This document shows, piece after piece, positions 7,773 through 16,805 of a DNA stretch of 64,000 nucleotides. The DNA lies in the NCBI RefSeq assembly GCF_001458195.1, contig NZ_CYPU01000068.1, forward strand, positions 62,001 through 126,000, given 5' to 3'. This DNA comes from Ruegeria atlantica (lineage in GTDB: Bacteria; Pseudomonadota; Alphaproteobacteria; Rhodobacterales; Rhodobacteraceae). A model generated the notes under the pieces. That model had not been told where the DNA came from. It worked only from the letters and a program-made list of their open reading frames with translations, and did no database searches. Both the position numbers and the translations under genes were made by a program. Position 1 is the first letter of the stretch; each line of letters opens with the position of its first letter.

Positions 7773-8468
7773 ATGACGACACCTGTTCTTTCGCTTCAAA
7801 ATGCCGCTTTGTCGCTGGATGGCAATGCCGGCCGGGTCAATATCCTGCACGATATTACCCTGACCGTCGCAAAAGGCGAAACGCTCGGGCTTGTCGGGCC
7901 GTCCGGGTCCGGTAAATCCTCGCTGCTGATGCTGATGGGCGGGTTGGAACAGGCAAGCGCAGGCAAGATCACAGCCCTTGGCCAGGATCTGACTGGCATG
8001 GATGAGGATTCTCTGGCCCGTTTCAGACGCAATGCGATGGGGGTCGTCTTTCAGAACTTCCATCTGATCCCAACCATGACTGCCCTGGAAAACGTGGCCA
8101 CGCCGCTGGAATTGGCCGGACACAAGGATGCGTTTCGACGCGCCGCGGCAGAACTTGACGCGGTAGGCCTGTCGCATCGCCGCGATCATTATCCGGCGCA
8201 ATTGTCAGGCGGCGAACAACAACGCGTTGCACTGGCCCGCGCCGCCGCACCGCGTCCGCAGATTTTGCTGGCGGATGAGCCAACAGGAAATCTGGACGAA
8301 ACGAACGGCGCGGCGATCGTCGATCTATTGTTCGGCCTGCGCGACAAACACGGTGCCACTCTGGTGCTTGTAACCCATAGTCATAGTCTGGCGCGCAGGT
8401 GCGATCGGGTTGTGCGCTTGCGCGACGGGCGGATTTCGGAAGACAGCCAGCAAAAGGCCGCGGAATGA
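7773..8468 (+). CDS. ybbA: ABC transporter ATP-binding protein, YbbA/LolD type
   Basis: A 231-aa single ABC cassette of the MacB/LolD class, whose transporters do not import solutes but extract or move lipophilic or periplasmic substrates. Walker A is GPSGSGKSS at 42-50, signature LSGGEQQRVALARA, Walker B ILLADEPTGNLDE, with the H-loop VTHSH. The start ATG at 7773 follows TTTGGAAGTACCT. Its stop overlaps the permease start as ATGA, so the two are translationally coupled. The divergent tesA neighbour fits the conserved tesA/ybbAP cluster. The transported substrate is unknown. Confidence 0.9.
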   Translation: MTTPVLSLQNAALSLDGNAGRVNILHDITLTVAKGETLGLVGPSGSGKSSLLMLMGGLEQASAGKITALGQDLTGMDEDSLARFRRNAMGVVFQNFHLIPTMTALENVATPLELAGHKDAFRRAAAELDAVGLSHRRDHYPAQLSGGEQQRVALARAAAPRPQILLADEPTGNLDETNGAAIVDLLFGLRDKHGATLVLVTHSHSLARRCDRVVRLRDGRISEDSQQKAAE

Positions 8469-10993
8469 GCCTTCGGCTGGCCGGGCGGCTGGCACGCCGT
8501 GAACTTCGGGGTGGGCTGCGTGGGTTTCGCGTTTTCCTCGCGTGTCTTGCGCTGGGTGTCGCAGCAATCGCAGCAGTTGGGTCGGTGCGCCACGCGATCC
8601 AGGCTGGATTGGCCGAGGAAGGGGCGGCCCTGTTGGGTGGGGATGCGCAACTGGAATTCACCTACCGGTTTGCTACAAATGACGAACGCGCCTGGATGGA
8701 CCAGACCGGAACAGCTGTCTCTGAAGTGGTCGATTTTCGCTCAATGGCCGTTGCCGATCAGGACGCTGAAACGCAACGCGCGCTGACACAGGTTAAATCA
8801 GTCGACGACACCTACCCTTTGTTGGGATCTCCGGTTTTGAAGCCTGCAATGCCGCTGTCGGCGGCTTTAGGGACACATCAAGGTCTTCCCGGCGCGGTAA
8901 TGGATCCGTCGCTGATTGACCGGTTGGATCTTTTCGTCGGAGATCGCTTTGCACTGGGGACGCAAGAATTCATCCTGACCGCCGCATTGATCCATGAACC
9001 GGACGGGGCGGCAGATGGCTATGGTCTGGGCCCTCGCACGCTGGTGCGGACCGAAGACTTGCAAGCATCCGGCCTGTTGGCCCCGGGAACTCTGTTTTCC
9101 ACCAAATACCGCCTGGCCTTGCCATCAGGAACCGATCTGCAAGATCTAGCGGTAGAAGCGCGTCAGAATTTTGAGGGCACCGGTATGCGATGGACTGATG
9201 CTCGCAACGGTGCGCCCGGCATTGCCGAGTTTGTCGGGCGGCTCAGCGCATTTCTGGTTCTGGTCGGGTTATCAGGCCTTGCAGTCGGCGGCATCGGAGT
9301 ATCGGCGGCCGTGCGTGCCTATCTGTCCCAAAAGACAGAGACCATCGCGACGCTGCGCACACTGGGCGCTGACAAGGCGACGATATTCCAAACTTATATG
9401 ATCCAGATCGGTGTCCTGTCGGGGATCGGGATCTTGCTGGGCCTTGCCTTGGGCGGGTTGCTACCGCTGCTGCTGGCCCCCTTGATTGAAGCCCGGCTGC
9501 CTGTACCCGCGGTTTTCTCATTTTATCCGGCGCCGCTTGCTGAAGCAGCGTTGTACGGTTTACTGACGGCCTTTCTGTTCACGCTCTGGCCCCTTGCCCG
9601 CACCGAAGACGTTCGCGCAGCGACCCTGTTTCGGGATGCTTTGACCTCGGCGCGTGCGGTTCCACGAGGGGTATACCTCATCGCAACTGGTTTCGGCCTC
9701 GCGCTGCTGATCGCGTCAGCTGCCTGGTTCAGCGGCTCGGCGCGCCTGACGTTCTGGACCGCCGGAGGTTTAGTGGGCGGGTTGCTGCTGCTGTCCGCTG
9801 CGGCCTATGCTGTGCGCCGGCTGGCTCGGCTTAGCGCCCCATCAGCGCGCGGGCGTCCGGCCCTTCGATGGGCCTTGTCGGCCATTTCCGACCCGCGAGA
9901 GGGCGCTGCATCCGTTGTACTATCTCTGGGTCTTGGGCTTTCGGTTCTGGCGACCGTTGGACAGATCGACGGCACTTTGCGCAATGCAATTTCCGGCGAC
10001 TTGCCGGACGTTGCCCCGTCTTATTTTTTCGTCGACATCCAGAAGGACCAAATGCCGGGTTTTAACGACAGGTTAACCACCGACCCCGGCGTCAGCCGGA
10101 TCGAAAGCGCACCGATGCTGCGCGGGATCATCACACAGATCAACGGCAAACCCGCCCGCGAAGTGGCAGGCGATCATTGGGTTCTGGATGGCGATCGGGG
10201 CGTCACCTATTCCGCCCTGCCACCAGAAAACGCGCGCATAACCTCGGGCGAATGGTGGGCCGATGACTATACCGGTACCCCACAAGTGAGTTTCGCAGCC
10301 GAGGAGGCGGAAGAAATGGGCCTGAAGCTCGGCGACCAACTAACCGTGAACATTTTGGGCCGGGACATTACCGCAGAACTTACATCAACACGCGAGGTTG
10401 ATTTCTCAAACGCCGGTATGGGCTTTATCATGTCCATGAATCCCTCTGCCCTTGCAGGTGCCCCGCACAGCTTTATCGCGACGGTCTATGCCGAAGAACA
10501 AGCCGAAACGGAAATTCTGCGCGATTTGGCCGGGAAGTTCCCCAACATAACGGCGATCCGGGTGCGCGACGCGATTGACCGCGTCTCGGGCCTGCTGGCG
10601 GGCATCGCAGCGGCAACGTCATACGGCGCGGGTATTTCTCTGCTGACCGGCTTCTTGGTCCTCATCGGTGCTGCCGCGGCCGGGGAACCCGCCCGCCGAT
10701 ACGAGGCCGCGATCCTCAAGACACTGGGCGCGGACCGGCAGCGCATCCTGTTCAGCTTTGCCCTGCGCGCCGCGCTGTTGGGTACGGCCGCAGGTGGCGT
10801 TGCGCTGCTGACCGGCATCCTGGGTGGGTGGGCCGTTGCCACCTATATTTTCGACACGAAATTCTCGGTGATCTGGCCGTCCGCAATCGGAATTGTTCTG
10901 GCGGGCATCATCGTGACGCTTGGCGCGGGGCTGATCTTTGCCCTGCGACCCCTGGCCGTCCGCCCAGCCCGCATCCTGCGTGCCAGCGATTAA
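8465..10993 (+). CDS. ybbP: ABC transporter permease, FtsX-like (YbbP)
   Basis: An 842-aa inner-membrane permease with one N-terminal membrane segment (FLACLALGVAAIAAVGSV), a large periplasmic domain, and two FtsX-type blocks: around residues 275-410 (LVLVGLSGLAVGGIGVSAAV onward) and at the C-terminus (about 720-835, LLTGFLVLIGAAAAG onward). Each block carries the coupling motif ILKTLGAD / IATLRTLGAD. This duplicated architecture is that of YbbP. The ATG overlaps the ybbA stop by 4 bp. Its own stop TAA shares bases with the stop of the convergent nsrR-like gene (TTAA at 10990-10993). Confidence 0.9.
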   Translation: MSLRLAGRLARRELRGGLRGFRVFLACLALGVAAIAAVGSVRHAIQAGLAEEGAALLGGDAQLEFTYRFATNDERAWMDQTGTAVSEVVDFRSMAVADQDAETQRALTQVKSVDDTYPLLGSPVLKPAMPLSAALGTHQGLPGAVMDPSLIDRLDLFVGDRFALGTQEFILTAALIHEPDGAADGYGLGPRTLVRTEDLQASGLLAPGTLFSTKYRLALPSGTDLQDLAVEARQNFEGTGMRWTDARNGAPGIAEFVGRLSAFLVLVGLSGLAVGGIGVSAAVRAYLSQKTETIATLRTLGADKATIFQTYMIQIGVLSGIGILLGLALGGLLPLLLAPLIEARLPVPAVFSFYPAPLAEAALYGLLTAFLFTLWPLARTEDVRAATLFRDALTSARAVPRGVYLIATGFGLALLIASAAWFSGSARLTFWTAGGLVGGLLLLSAAAYAVRRLARLSAPSARGRPALRWALSAISDPREGAASVVLSLGLGLSVLATVGQIDGTLRNAISGDLPDVAPSYFFVDIQKDQMPGFNDRLTTDPGVSRIESAPMLRGIITQINGKPAREVAGDHWVLDGDRGVTYSALPPENARITSGEWWADDYTGTPQVSFAAEEAEEMGLKLGDQLTVNILGRDITAELTSTREVDFSNAGMGFIMSMNPSALAGAPHSFIATVYAEEQAETEILRDLAGKFPNITAIRVRDAIDRVSGLLAGIAAATSYGAGISLLTGFLVLIGAAAAGEPARRYEAAILKTLGADRQRILFSFALRAALLGTAAGGVALLTGILGGWAVATYIFDTKFSVIWPSAIGIVLAGIIVTLGAGLIFALRPLAVRPARILRASD

Positions 10994-11442
10994 CCGGCAC
11001 GCGCGCAGGTAACCGGTTGCAGGATCTGCAGTAAAGGATCGTTGTCGCAGATCAGGGCGTCCAGCGTGATCTCGTCCAGCGAGGCATAGAACACCTCAGC
11101 CGCGTCCTGAAGCGCCATCCGCAATCGACATGCATCCGTCAATGGGCAGGTGTTGTCGGCATCCGCAAAACACTCGGCCAGCGGCAGGTCGCCTTCGACA
11201 TCACGAAACACCGATCCGATCCGGATCTGTTCGGCCGAACGCGCCAGAACCATACCACCGTTACGACCGCGTTGGGTGCTCAGATAGTCCAACTGGCTAA
11301 GCTGATTGATGACCTGCGCCAGATGGTTCTTGGAAATATTGCAGACTTCGGCAATCTCGGACTTGGTAACCAGCCTATCCTGATGAGCTGCACAATACAT
11401 CAGCAGCCGTACCGCAATGTTCGTCCGTTTGGTTATCCGCAT
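10990..11442 (-). CDS. nsrR: Rrf2-family [Fe-S] transcriptional regulator, NsrR-like
   Basis: A 150-aa winged-helix regulator with the Rrf2 start MRITKRTNIAVRLLMYCA and recognition helix ISKNHLAQVINQL. Three cysteines at 91, 99 and 105 (ECFADADNTCPLTDACRL) match the cluster-binding positions of NsrR, whose [Fe-S] cluster is destroyed by nitric oxide, relieving repression. IscR and RirA have different spacing. The start ATG 11442 begins the canonical Rrf2 sequence; a longer frame to 11505 would cover its own promoter. No NO-detoxification gene is adjacent. An imperfect ATGCA/TGCAT palindrome just upstream (separate entry) suggests autoregulation. Confidence 0.85.
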   Translation of the reverse strand: MRITKRTNIAVRLLMYCAAHQDRLVTKSEIAEVCNISKNHLAQVINQLSQLDYLSTQRGRNGGMVLARSAEQIRIGSVFRDVEGDLPLAECFADADNTCPLTDACRLRMALQDAAEVFYASLDEITLDALICDNDPLLQILQPVTCARAG

Positions 11443-11460
11443 CGTGACCTCCCAAGTTTC

Positions 11461-11483
11461 AAGATGCAGACTTATTGCATGTC
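11461..11483. promoter_or_regulatory. Candidate NsrR-type operator upstream of nsrR
   Basis: AAGATGCA at 11461-11468 faces TTGCATGTC at 11475-11483, an inverted ATGCA...TGCAT pair close to the published enterobacterial NsrR pattern of AAGATGCA-type half-sites. It lies 19-41 bp upstream of the nsrR ATG and within the 95-bp divergent region shared with the GGCT-like gene. The second half-site is degenerate. Confidence 0.45.
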
Positions 11484-11537
11484 CGGCATAAAAGCGGTTT
11501 GACATACATCAATCGTCAGGAAAGGACGCACAGGCCC

Positions 11538-12107
11538 ATGGCAGATCCCTATTTCTTTGGCTACGGCAGCCTTGTGAACCTTTCGACTCATGACTTTCCC
11601 GATCCGCATCCTGCCCGGCTAAAAGGCTGGCGGCGCGCTTGGCGACACACTGACCTGCGACCGGTCGCATTTCTGACGGCAGTTTCGGACCCCGCGTCCG
11701 AGATCGAAGGCATGATTGCGCATGTGCCGAAAAATGATTGGATCGCGCTAGACGAACGGGAGTGGGCCTATAGCCGAATTCCCGCCACACAATCCGTCAC
11801 GCACCCGATAAAGCACGACGTCGAGATTGCCGTCTATGCTGTACCTCTCGACCGGCACAACGCGCCAAGCAATCGCCACCCATTGCTGCTGAGTTACATT
11901 GATGTGGTCGTGCAGGGATACCTGCGCGCATTTGGTGAAGAGGGTGCAGATCGTTTCTTTGCCACCACAGATGGATGGGATGCGCCGATCCTGAACGACC
12001 GGGCCGAGCCCCGATACCCGCGCCATCAACAGTTGAAATCGGTTGAGGCTGAATTCGTGGATGATCGTCTCAGCATTCTCTCAGCCCGGATTGTGCAAAA
12101 CGCATAG
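11538..12107 (+). CDS. Gamma-glutamylcyclotransferase-like protein (AIG2/GGCT fold)
   Basis: A 189-aa cytosolic protein starting MADPYFFGYGSLVN; the FGYGSL motif (residues 7-12) is the phosphate/substrate loop of the GGCT/AIG2 fold, which releases 5-oxoproline from gamma-glutamyl compounds. The conserved VxGY(L)RAFGEEG helix is present (VVQGYLRAFGEEGADRF). The true substrate is uncertain, since many bacterial members are uncharacterised. It starts at ATG 11538 after AGGAAAGGACGCACAGGCCC and is divergent from nsrR and convergent with gltX. Confidence 0.75.
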   Translation: MADPYFFGYGSLVNLSTHDFPDPHPARLKGWRRAWRHTDLRPVAFLTAVSDPASEIEGMIAHVPKNDWIALDEREWAYSRIPATQSVTHPIKHDVEIAVYAVPLDRHNAPSNRHPLLLSYIDVVVQGYLRAFGEEGADRFFATTDGWDAPILNDRAEPRYPRHQQLKSVEAEFVDDRLSILSARIVQNA

Positions 12108-12109
12108 AA

Positions 12110-12136
12110 AAAGGCAGGATCGAATGACCCGCCTTT
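12110..12136. terminator. Bidirectional terminator between the GGCT-like gene and gltX
   Basis: AAAGGC (12110-12115) pairs with GCCTTT (12131-12136), extended inward by GG/CC across one mismatch, with A-rich sequence before and T-rich sequence after. It lies between two convergent stops and can serve both strands. Confidence 0.55.
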
Positions 12137-12156
12137 CCTCATTTTCTACAAAACGC

Positions 12157-13482
12157 TCAGGCTTTCGCGCGGATCACCTGCAGCAGGGGCAGCAACGTGG
12201 CCATCTCAGGCCCGCGTTCCATGCCGGTCAGCGCCTTGCGCAACGGCATAAACAGGCCCTTGCCCTTGCGGCCGGTCGCTTCTTTGACCGTGCTGGTCCA
12301 TTTGCCCCAGGTTTCGCCATCGAACGGACCTTCGGGCAGCAAGGTCATCGCCTCGGCGATAAAGTCACGATCCTCATCCGCGATCAGCGGCTCAGCCCCA
12401 TCGCGACACAGCTCCCACCAGCCCTTGAGATCAGCCAAAGTGGTGATGTTCTCGCGCGCCATCGCCCAGAAGGGTTCGGCCAGATCGGCAGGAACACCAG
12501 CATCAGCCACAGCCTCGGCCACGTCGTCCAAAGGCAGGGACTGCAGATGCTTTGCCGTCAGCGGGAACAGGTCCTGCACATCGAACTTGGTCGGCGCGGC
12601 CCCAAAACGGTTCACATCGAAACCTTCAATCAGTTCCGCCATTTCCGAGCGCAGCTCAACCGGGTCGGAGGAGCCTAGACGCGCCATCAGGCTCAGCAAC
12701 GCCATCGGCTGCACGCCCTGTTCACGCAGATCACGAAGAGCCAGCGTGCCAAGTCGCTTCGACAGTGCCTCTCCTTGCGGACCGGTCAACAACGAGTGAT
12801 GCGCAAAGCGCGGGCAGGTGCCGCCCAGCGCCTCAATGATCTGAATCTGCGTTGCGGTGTTGGTCACATGGTCCGAGCCACGCACCACATTGGTGACGCC
12901 CATTTCGGTGTCATCCACCACCGACGCAATCGTATAGAGAACCTGACCATCGCCACGGATCAGAACCGGATCGGACACAGATGCCGCATCGATCGAGATG
13001 TCGCCCAAAATACCGTCATTCCACTCGATCCGCTCGTGATCCAGCTTGAAGCGCCAGACGCCGCTGCCGCGCTCGGCCCGCAGCGCTTCTTTCTCAGCAT
13101 CGCTGAGGTTCAGCGCCGCGCGGTCATAGACCGGCGGCTTGCCCATGTTCAGTTGCTTCTTACGCTTGAGGTCCAACTCGGTGGGCGTCTCAAACGCCTC
13201 ATAGAACCGGCCCATCTCGCGCAGTTTATCTGCGGCTTCGGCATAACGGTCCAGACGATCCGACTGACGTTCAACCCGGTCCCAGTGCAGGCCCAGCCAC
13301 TCCATGTCCTGTTTGATGGCGTCGACATATTCTTCTTTCGACCGCTCAGGATCGGTGTCGTCAATCCGCAAGATGAACGTGCCGCCTGCTTTGCGGGCGA
13401 TCAGATAGTTCATCAAGGCGGTGCGCAGGTTGCCCACGTGGATGTAACCGGTGGGCGACGGGGCAAAACGGGTGGTTGTCAT
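12157..13482 (-). CDS. gltX: Glutamate--tRNA ligase
   Basis: Class I aminoacyl-tRNA synthetase of 441 aa charging tRNA-Glu (and possibly tRNA-Gln, since alphaproteobacteria often rely on transamidation). The HIGH-type motif is FAPSPTGYIHVGN near residues 6-18, the KMSKS-type motif is EALSKRLG, and the helix-bundle anticodon domain follows. No cysteine zinc cluster of the longer GluRS type is seen. Many alphaproteobacteria carry two GluRS genes; this shorter form may be one of a pair. ATG 13482 follows AGGAGACACCTATG. Confidence 0.95.
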   Translation of the reverse strand: MTTTRFAPSPTGYIHVGNLRTALMNYLIARKAGGTFILRIDDTDPERSKEEYVDAIKQDMEWLGLHWDRVERQSDRLDRYAEAADKLREMGRFYEAFETPTELDLKRKKQLNMGKPPVYDRAALNLSDAEKEALRAERGSGVWRFKLDHERIEWNDGILGDISIDAASVSDPVLIRGDGQVLYTIASVVDDTEMGVTNVVRGSDHVTNTATQIQIIEALGGTCPRFAHHSLLTGPQGEALSKRLGTLALRDLREQGVQPMALLSLMARLGSSDPVELRSEMAELIEGFDVNRFGAAPTKFDVQDLFPLTAKHLQSLPLDDVAEAVADAGVPADLAEPFWAMARENITTLADLKGWWELCRDGAEPLIADEDRDFIAEAMTLLPEGPFDGETWGKWTSTVKEATGRKGKGLFMPLRKALTGMERGPEMATLLPLLQVIRAKA

Positions 13483-13542
13483 AGGTGTCTCCTGTTGGCG
13501 CGGCTCTTGTCACAGGATTTGCCAATTGTCCAGCAAAGGCGT

Positions 13543-13977
13543 TCAGGTCGGCTGGACCGGCCAGTGCCGATCCAAGTCCTTTAACCCGGCGCAGATCAGT
13601 TCAGACAGAACATTCGTGTCAATATCCGCCAGCTTGTTCACATAGAGACAGGACTTGCCCAGCTTGTGTTTACCCAGTCGTGACAGAATATCCCCGAAAT
13701 CTGCATAGCCGGGCATGATGTAGATCGACAGAGCCGTTTTGCGCGGGGAAAACCCGGTTGCCAGAAACTCTCCTTCGCGCCCGGACTTGTAGCGATAATG
13801 GTAACGACCATAGCCCACAATCGACGCACCCCACATAACAGGTTCAAACCCGGTCGCGTGCCGAAAGAGGGCATCCAACGCCCGCGCATCATCTGCCTTC
13901 TTCGCCGGTTGAACAGCCGCCAAAAAGCCCTCGACGCTTTGCCCTGTGGGAACGGTTTTGTTTTCAGATCCCGCCAT
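13543..13977 (-). CDS. DUF1801 domain protein (YdhG-like)
   Basis: A 144-aa cytosolic protein. The DUF1801 marks are visible: a helix with ALDALFRHATGFEPVMWGASIVGYGRYHYRY and a later FSPRKTALSIYIMPG strand, then LGKHKLGKSCLYVNKLADID. Members are often annotated as possible iron chaperone-like proteins, but no biochemical role is established for this branch. ATG 13977 is preferred over TTG 13983. No clear Shine-Dalgarno precedes either. Confidence 0.8.
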   Translation of the reverse strand: MAGSENKTVPTGQSVEGFLAAVQPAKKADDARALDALFRHATGFEPVMWGASIVGYGRYHYRYKSGREGEFLATGFSPRKTALSIYIMPGYADFGDILSRLGKHKLGKSCLYVNKLADIDTNVLSELICAGLKDLDRHWPVQPT

Positions 13978-14094
13978 AAACAAAAATTAACACGTAATGT
14001 TCATCCACGCAGCCCATTTGAAAAGGGTATACACTGGCAAGAGACTCGCGCCGACCTAAGCTCACTGAATGCTGTTCTGACAGGGAGAACCAAT

Positions 14095-15027
14095 ATGACC
14101 ATCAAATTGACACGCCGCGCGGCACTGGGTACCGCGGCAGCTTTGCCCTTTGCCGCAGCTGCAGCGCCGGTTCTGGCAGCCGGAGCTGAGACAAAGGCAA
14201 ATTCAACCGTCGCCAAATCCTTTGCGTTGGGCGATTTTACCGTAACGACATTGCTGGACGGCAGCCTGCCGCGCGATGGCGCCCAAGAAATCTTTGGCGG
14301 CGGAGCGTCAGATGAAGACTTCGCGAAAGTCTCAGCAGACAATTTCATCTCGCCGGATGTCGCGCAGTTCTTCTTTACCCCGACTCTGGTCAACACCGGG
14401 TCTGAGCTGGTCCTGTTCGACACGGGGCTGGGGCAAGGTGGTATACAGGCGGCCTTGGCCGATGCGGGTGTGACACCGGATCAAATCAATGTCGTCGTCA
14501 TCACCCATATGCATCCCGACCATATCGGGGGCATGACGACCGATGACGCGCCGACCTTCCCGAACGCGCGCTATGTCACCTCCTCTCCGGAATATGACTT
14601 CTGGGCGGCGCAGGACGCGGGCAATCGTGTCGGAGATCTGGTCGCGGCCAAGGTCACACCTTTGGCCGAGAAGATGACCTTTGTTGAAAATGGCGGCGAA
14701 GTCTCGTCGGGTATCACCGCTGTTGCAGCTTATGGCCATACACCTGGCCACACGGTGTATCATCTAGAAAGCAACGGGCAGCGTCTGGTTCTGACCGCCG
14801 ATCTGGCAAACCACTATGTCTGGTCCTTTGCCCATCCGGAATGGGAAGTCCGTTTTGACATGGACAAAGCAGCCGCCACGGCATCGCGCCGCGACGTGCT
14901 GGGCATGCTGGCCGCCGACAAGGTTCCGATGATCGGCTATCACATGCCATTCCCGGCAGCTGGCTTCGTTGAACCCCGTGGCGACGGGTTCCGCTTTGTG
15001 CCTGTCAGCTACCAGATGATGGGATAG
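14095..15027 (+). CDS. Exported metallo-beta-lactamase-fold hydrolase
   Basis: A 310-aa enzyme with a Tat-like signal (KLTRRAALGTAAALPFAA..., cleavage near residue 29). The zinc ligands of the MBL fold are all present: THMHPDH with His138, His140, Asp142 and His143, then GHTPGH (His219) and Asp236 in LTADLANH. This arrangement is shared by N-acyl homoserine lactonases, arylsulfatase-like and other small hydrolases, so quorum-quenching activity is possible but not shown. ATG 14095 follows AGGGAGAACCAAT. The frame extends back over the opposite-strand DUF1801 gene but that part is not protein-like. Confidence 0.88.
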   Translation: MTIKLTRRAALGTAAALPFAAAAAPVLAAGAETKANSTVAKSFALGDFTVTTLLDGSLPRDGAQEIFGGGASDEDFAKVSADNFISPDVAQFFFTPTLVNTGSELVLFDTGLGQGGIQAALADAGVTPDQINVVVITHMHPDHIGGMTTDDAPTFPNARYVTSSPEYDFWAAQDAGNRVGDLVAAKVTPLAEKMTFVENGGEVSSGITAVAAYGHTPGHTVYHLESNGQRLVLTADLANHYVWSFAHPEWEVRFDMDKAAATASRRDVLGMLAADKVPMIGYHMPFPAAGFVEPRGDGFRFVPVSYQMMG

Positions 15028-15031
15028 TACC

Positions 15032-16360
15032 CTAGTATCCCGGGTCCGGCCGCACCTTTGAACCATCCGTAAATCGGGACAGGTGAAAGGCGGCCGGATC
15101 AACGCATGGCGTGGTTTCACAAACCAGATCGGCCATTAAACGCCCCGCTCCGGGGCCGATCCCAAATCCATGACCTGAAAACCCCGTGGCGATGAACATC
15201 CCTGGCATGGTATCAACTGAAGATATTACCGGAATGGCGTCCGGGGTGACGTCGATCAAACATGCCCAGCTTTGAACGATCTCTGCCTGCTCCAGCACCG
15301 GGAACCCTTTGCGCGCGCGTGTCCATGACTGCCTCAAGACCTTGGCCGAGGGCTCAGGATCCAGCACACGGCAATGTTCGAATGGCGTGACGTCGGAGTG
15401 CAACCATGATCGGTCTTCGCTCGCCTCTGCCGCCCAGCGCTTGGAAAGCCTGAACCGCAGGGACCGCCACTCCTGCCGGAACGCTGGTAAAAACTGCATC
15501 GCAAGCCGAAAACTGTCCGGGACAATATCAACCGTATTCTCGTGCCCGGATGCAATTGTATAACCGCCATCGGCCCTTTTTCGCATCGCGAAGTCATCTG
15601 ACCATATTGCTGTTTCCGGCCCATTCACCGGTGAAGTGCGTAAGACCGTGTTGAGAACCTTAAGCTGTGGCAGGTCAATCCCCGCATTGCCCGCGAACAG
15701 CCGCGACCACGCGCCTCCGGCAAGAACCACCCGTGCACAAGCCACCCGGCCACGTTCGGTAAACACACCTGAGATTTGGCCGTTCTCAACGTCAACGCTG
15801 CGAACCGCGCAGTTGGTCATCAGACACGCGCCCTTGTCGCGTGCGGCCTCGGCAATTGCAGGGGCGACCCATTGCGGTTCGGCTCGGCCGTCTCGCGGCA
15901 TGTGCAAGGCAACCTTCAACCCGGATTGATTGTCAGGCAACAGAGCATCCAGCTCGGCCCCTGAAACCATCTGTGCACCGGTCTGCAAACCTTCAACATT
16001 GCACATCCAGCGTTCAAGGTTTGCGTGATCTCGCTTTCCCGAGGCACCAAAGAAGATGCCAGACCGCGAAAAACCAGTTTGGCGTCCGGTACGTTGATCA
16101 AGATGCTGCCAGATATGCTGTGCTTCCAACATAAGCGGAATTTCACGCGGGTCCCGCAGCCCCAAACGCACCCATCCCCAGTTTCGCGAACTTTGTTCGC
16201 CCGCAATATGGCCTTTTTCGCACAGCAAAACCGACGCGCCCCGCTCTGACAGCTCTAAAGCTGTTGATGCGCCGATGATTCCGCCGCCAATGACCACAAC
16301 GTCAACAGACTTGGGCAGATGCAGATCAGGTTCTACAGGAGTTGGTTTTGGGCCGGGCAT
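15032..16360 (-). CDS. FAD-dependent oxidoreductase (DAO/DadA-like)
   Basis: A 442-aa D-amino-acid-oxidase-fold flavoprotein. The FAD-binding Rossmann motif VVVIGGGIIGASTALELSE starts near residue 20, followed by SSRNWGWVRLGLRDPRE, typical of a Rhodobacteral subfamily that oxidises secondary or D-amino acids or glycine-betaine derivatives. A C-terminal nucleotide motif, MFIATGFSGHGFGIGPGAG, is intact. No transporter or partner subunit is adjacent, so the substrate cannot be inferred. It is convergent with the MBL-fold gene, with only 4 bp between the stops. Confidence 0.88.
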   Translation of the reverse strand: MPGPKPTPVEPDLHLPKSVDVVVIGGGIIGASTALELSERGASVLLCEKGHIAGEQSSRNWGWVRLGLRDPREIPLMLEAQHIWQHLDQRTGRQTGFSRSGIFFGASGKRDHANLERWMCNVEGLQTGAQMVSGAELDALLPDNQSGLKVALHMPRDGRAEPQWVAPAIAEAARDKGACLMTNCAVRSVDVENGQISGVFTERGRVACARVVLAGGAWSRLFAGNAGIDLPQLKVLNTVLRTSPVNGPETAIWSDDFAMRKRADGGYTIASGHENTVDIVPDSFRLAMQFLPAFRQEWRSLRFRLSKRWAAEASEDRSWLHSDVTPFEHCRVLDPEPSAKVLRQSWTRARKGFPVLEQAEIVQSWACLIDVTPDAIPVISSVDTMPGMFIATGFSGHGFGIGPGAGRLMADLVCETTPCVDPAAFHLSRFTDGSKVRPDPGY

Positions 16361-16514
16361 CCGCCGCTCTTACTTCATTGCTCGGACTGCAATGAATGCG
16401 CGGTATCAGGCAATAGGCAACATGCTGCCTGATGCACGGATCACAATTTTCACAAGCTGTGGTTATAGTGCCAGAATGATCTCTGGCACTGTTGGATTGA
16501 ACAGGTCCAAGCCG

Positions 16515-16799
16515 TCAAGCCGCGCCGCAGAGTTCAGCCCACTTCTGACGCAATGTGGCTGTCAATCCGGCATCGTAGCCAGCCAAATCTTCGCCCATGC
16601 TTTCTTGTGAAGGCAGTTCAGGCAGAACCGAAGAGGCCACAGATTCCGCTGGTTCCGATTTTTGCTTTGACGACATCTCAGCCCCCAAAAGATCGGCAAT
16701 GGCAGAATCTACCTGATCTTCGTCTAGTTCATGACCCTTGGTTTCCATCGAACGCCACGGAAGTGGCGAGTGGAGTGGTCTATCGTATTGCTCACGCAT
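16515..16799 (-). CDS. Small acidic hypothetical protein (94 aa)
   Basis: From ATG 16799 (a GTG two codons earlier is an alternative) the frame encodes 94 residues, strongly acidic with helical segments (DEDQVDSAIADLLGAEMSS, then LTATLRQKWAELCGAA). There is no signal peptide or membrane segment. Codon choice looks like genuine coding sequence of this genome. I recognise no family. A 9-bp perfect hairpin (AGTGCCAGA/TCTGGCACT, 16467-16490) lies downstream but lacks a T-run. Confidence 0.45.
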   Translation of the reverse strand: MREQYDRPLHSPLPWRSMETKGHELDEDQVDSAIADLLGAEMSSKQKSEPAESVASSVLPELPSQESMGEDLAGYDAGLTATLRQKWAELCGAA

Positions 16800-16805
16800 T
16801 TTCAC

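Noticed and set aside
16467..16490. Perfect 9-bp hairpin taken as a terminator
   Set aside because: No T-run follows on either strand and its role is unclear, so it is mentioned only with the neighbouring small ORF.
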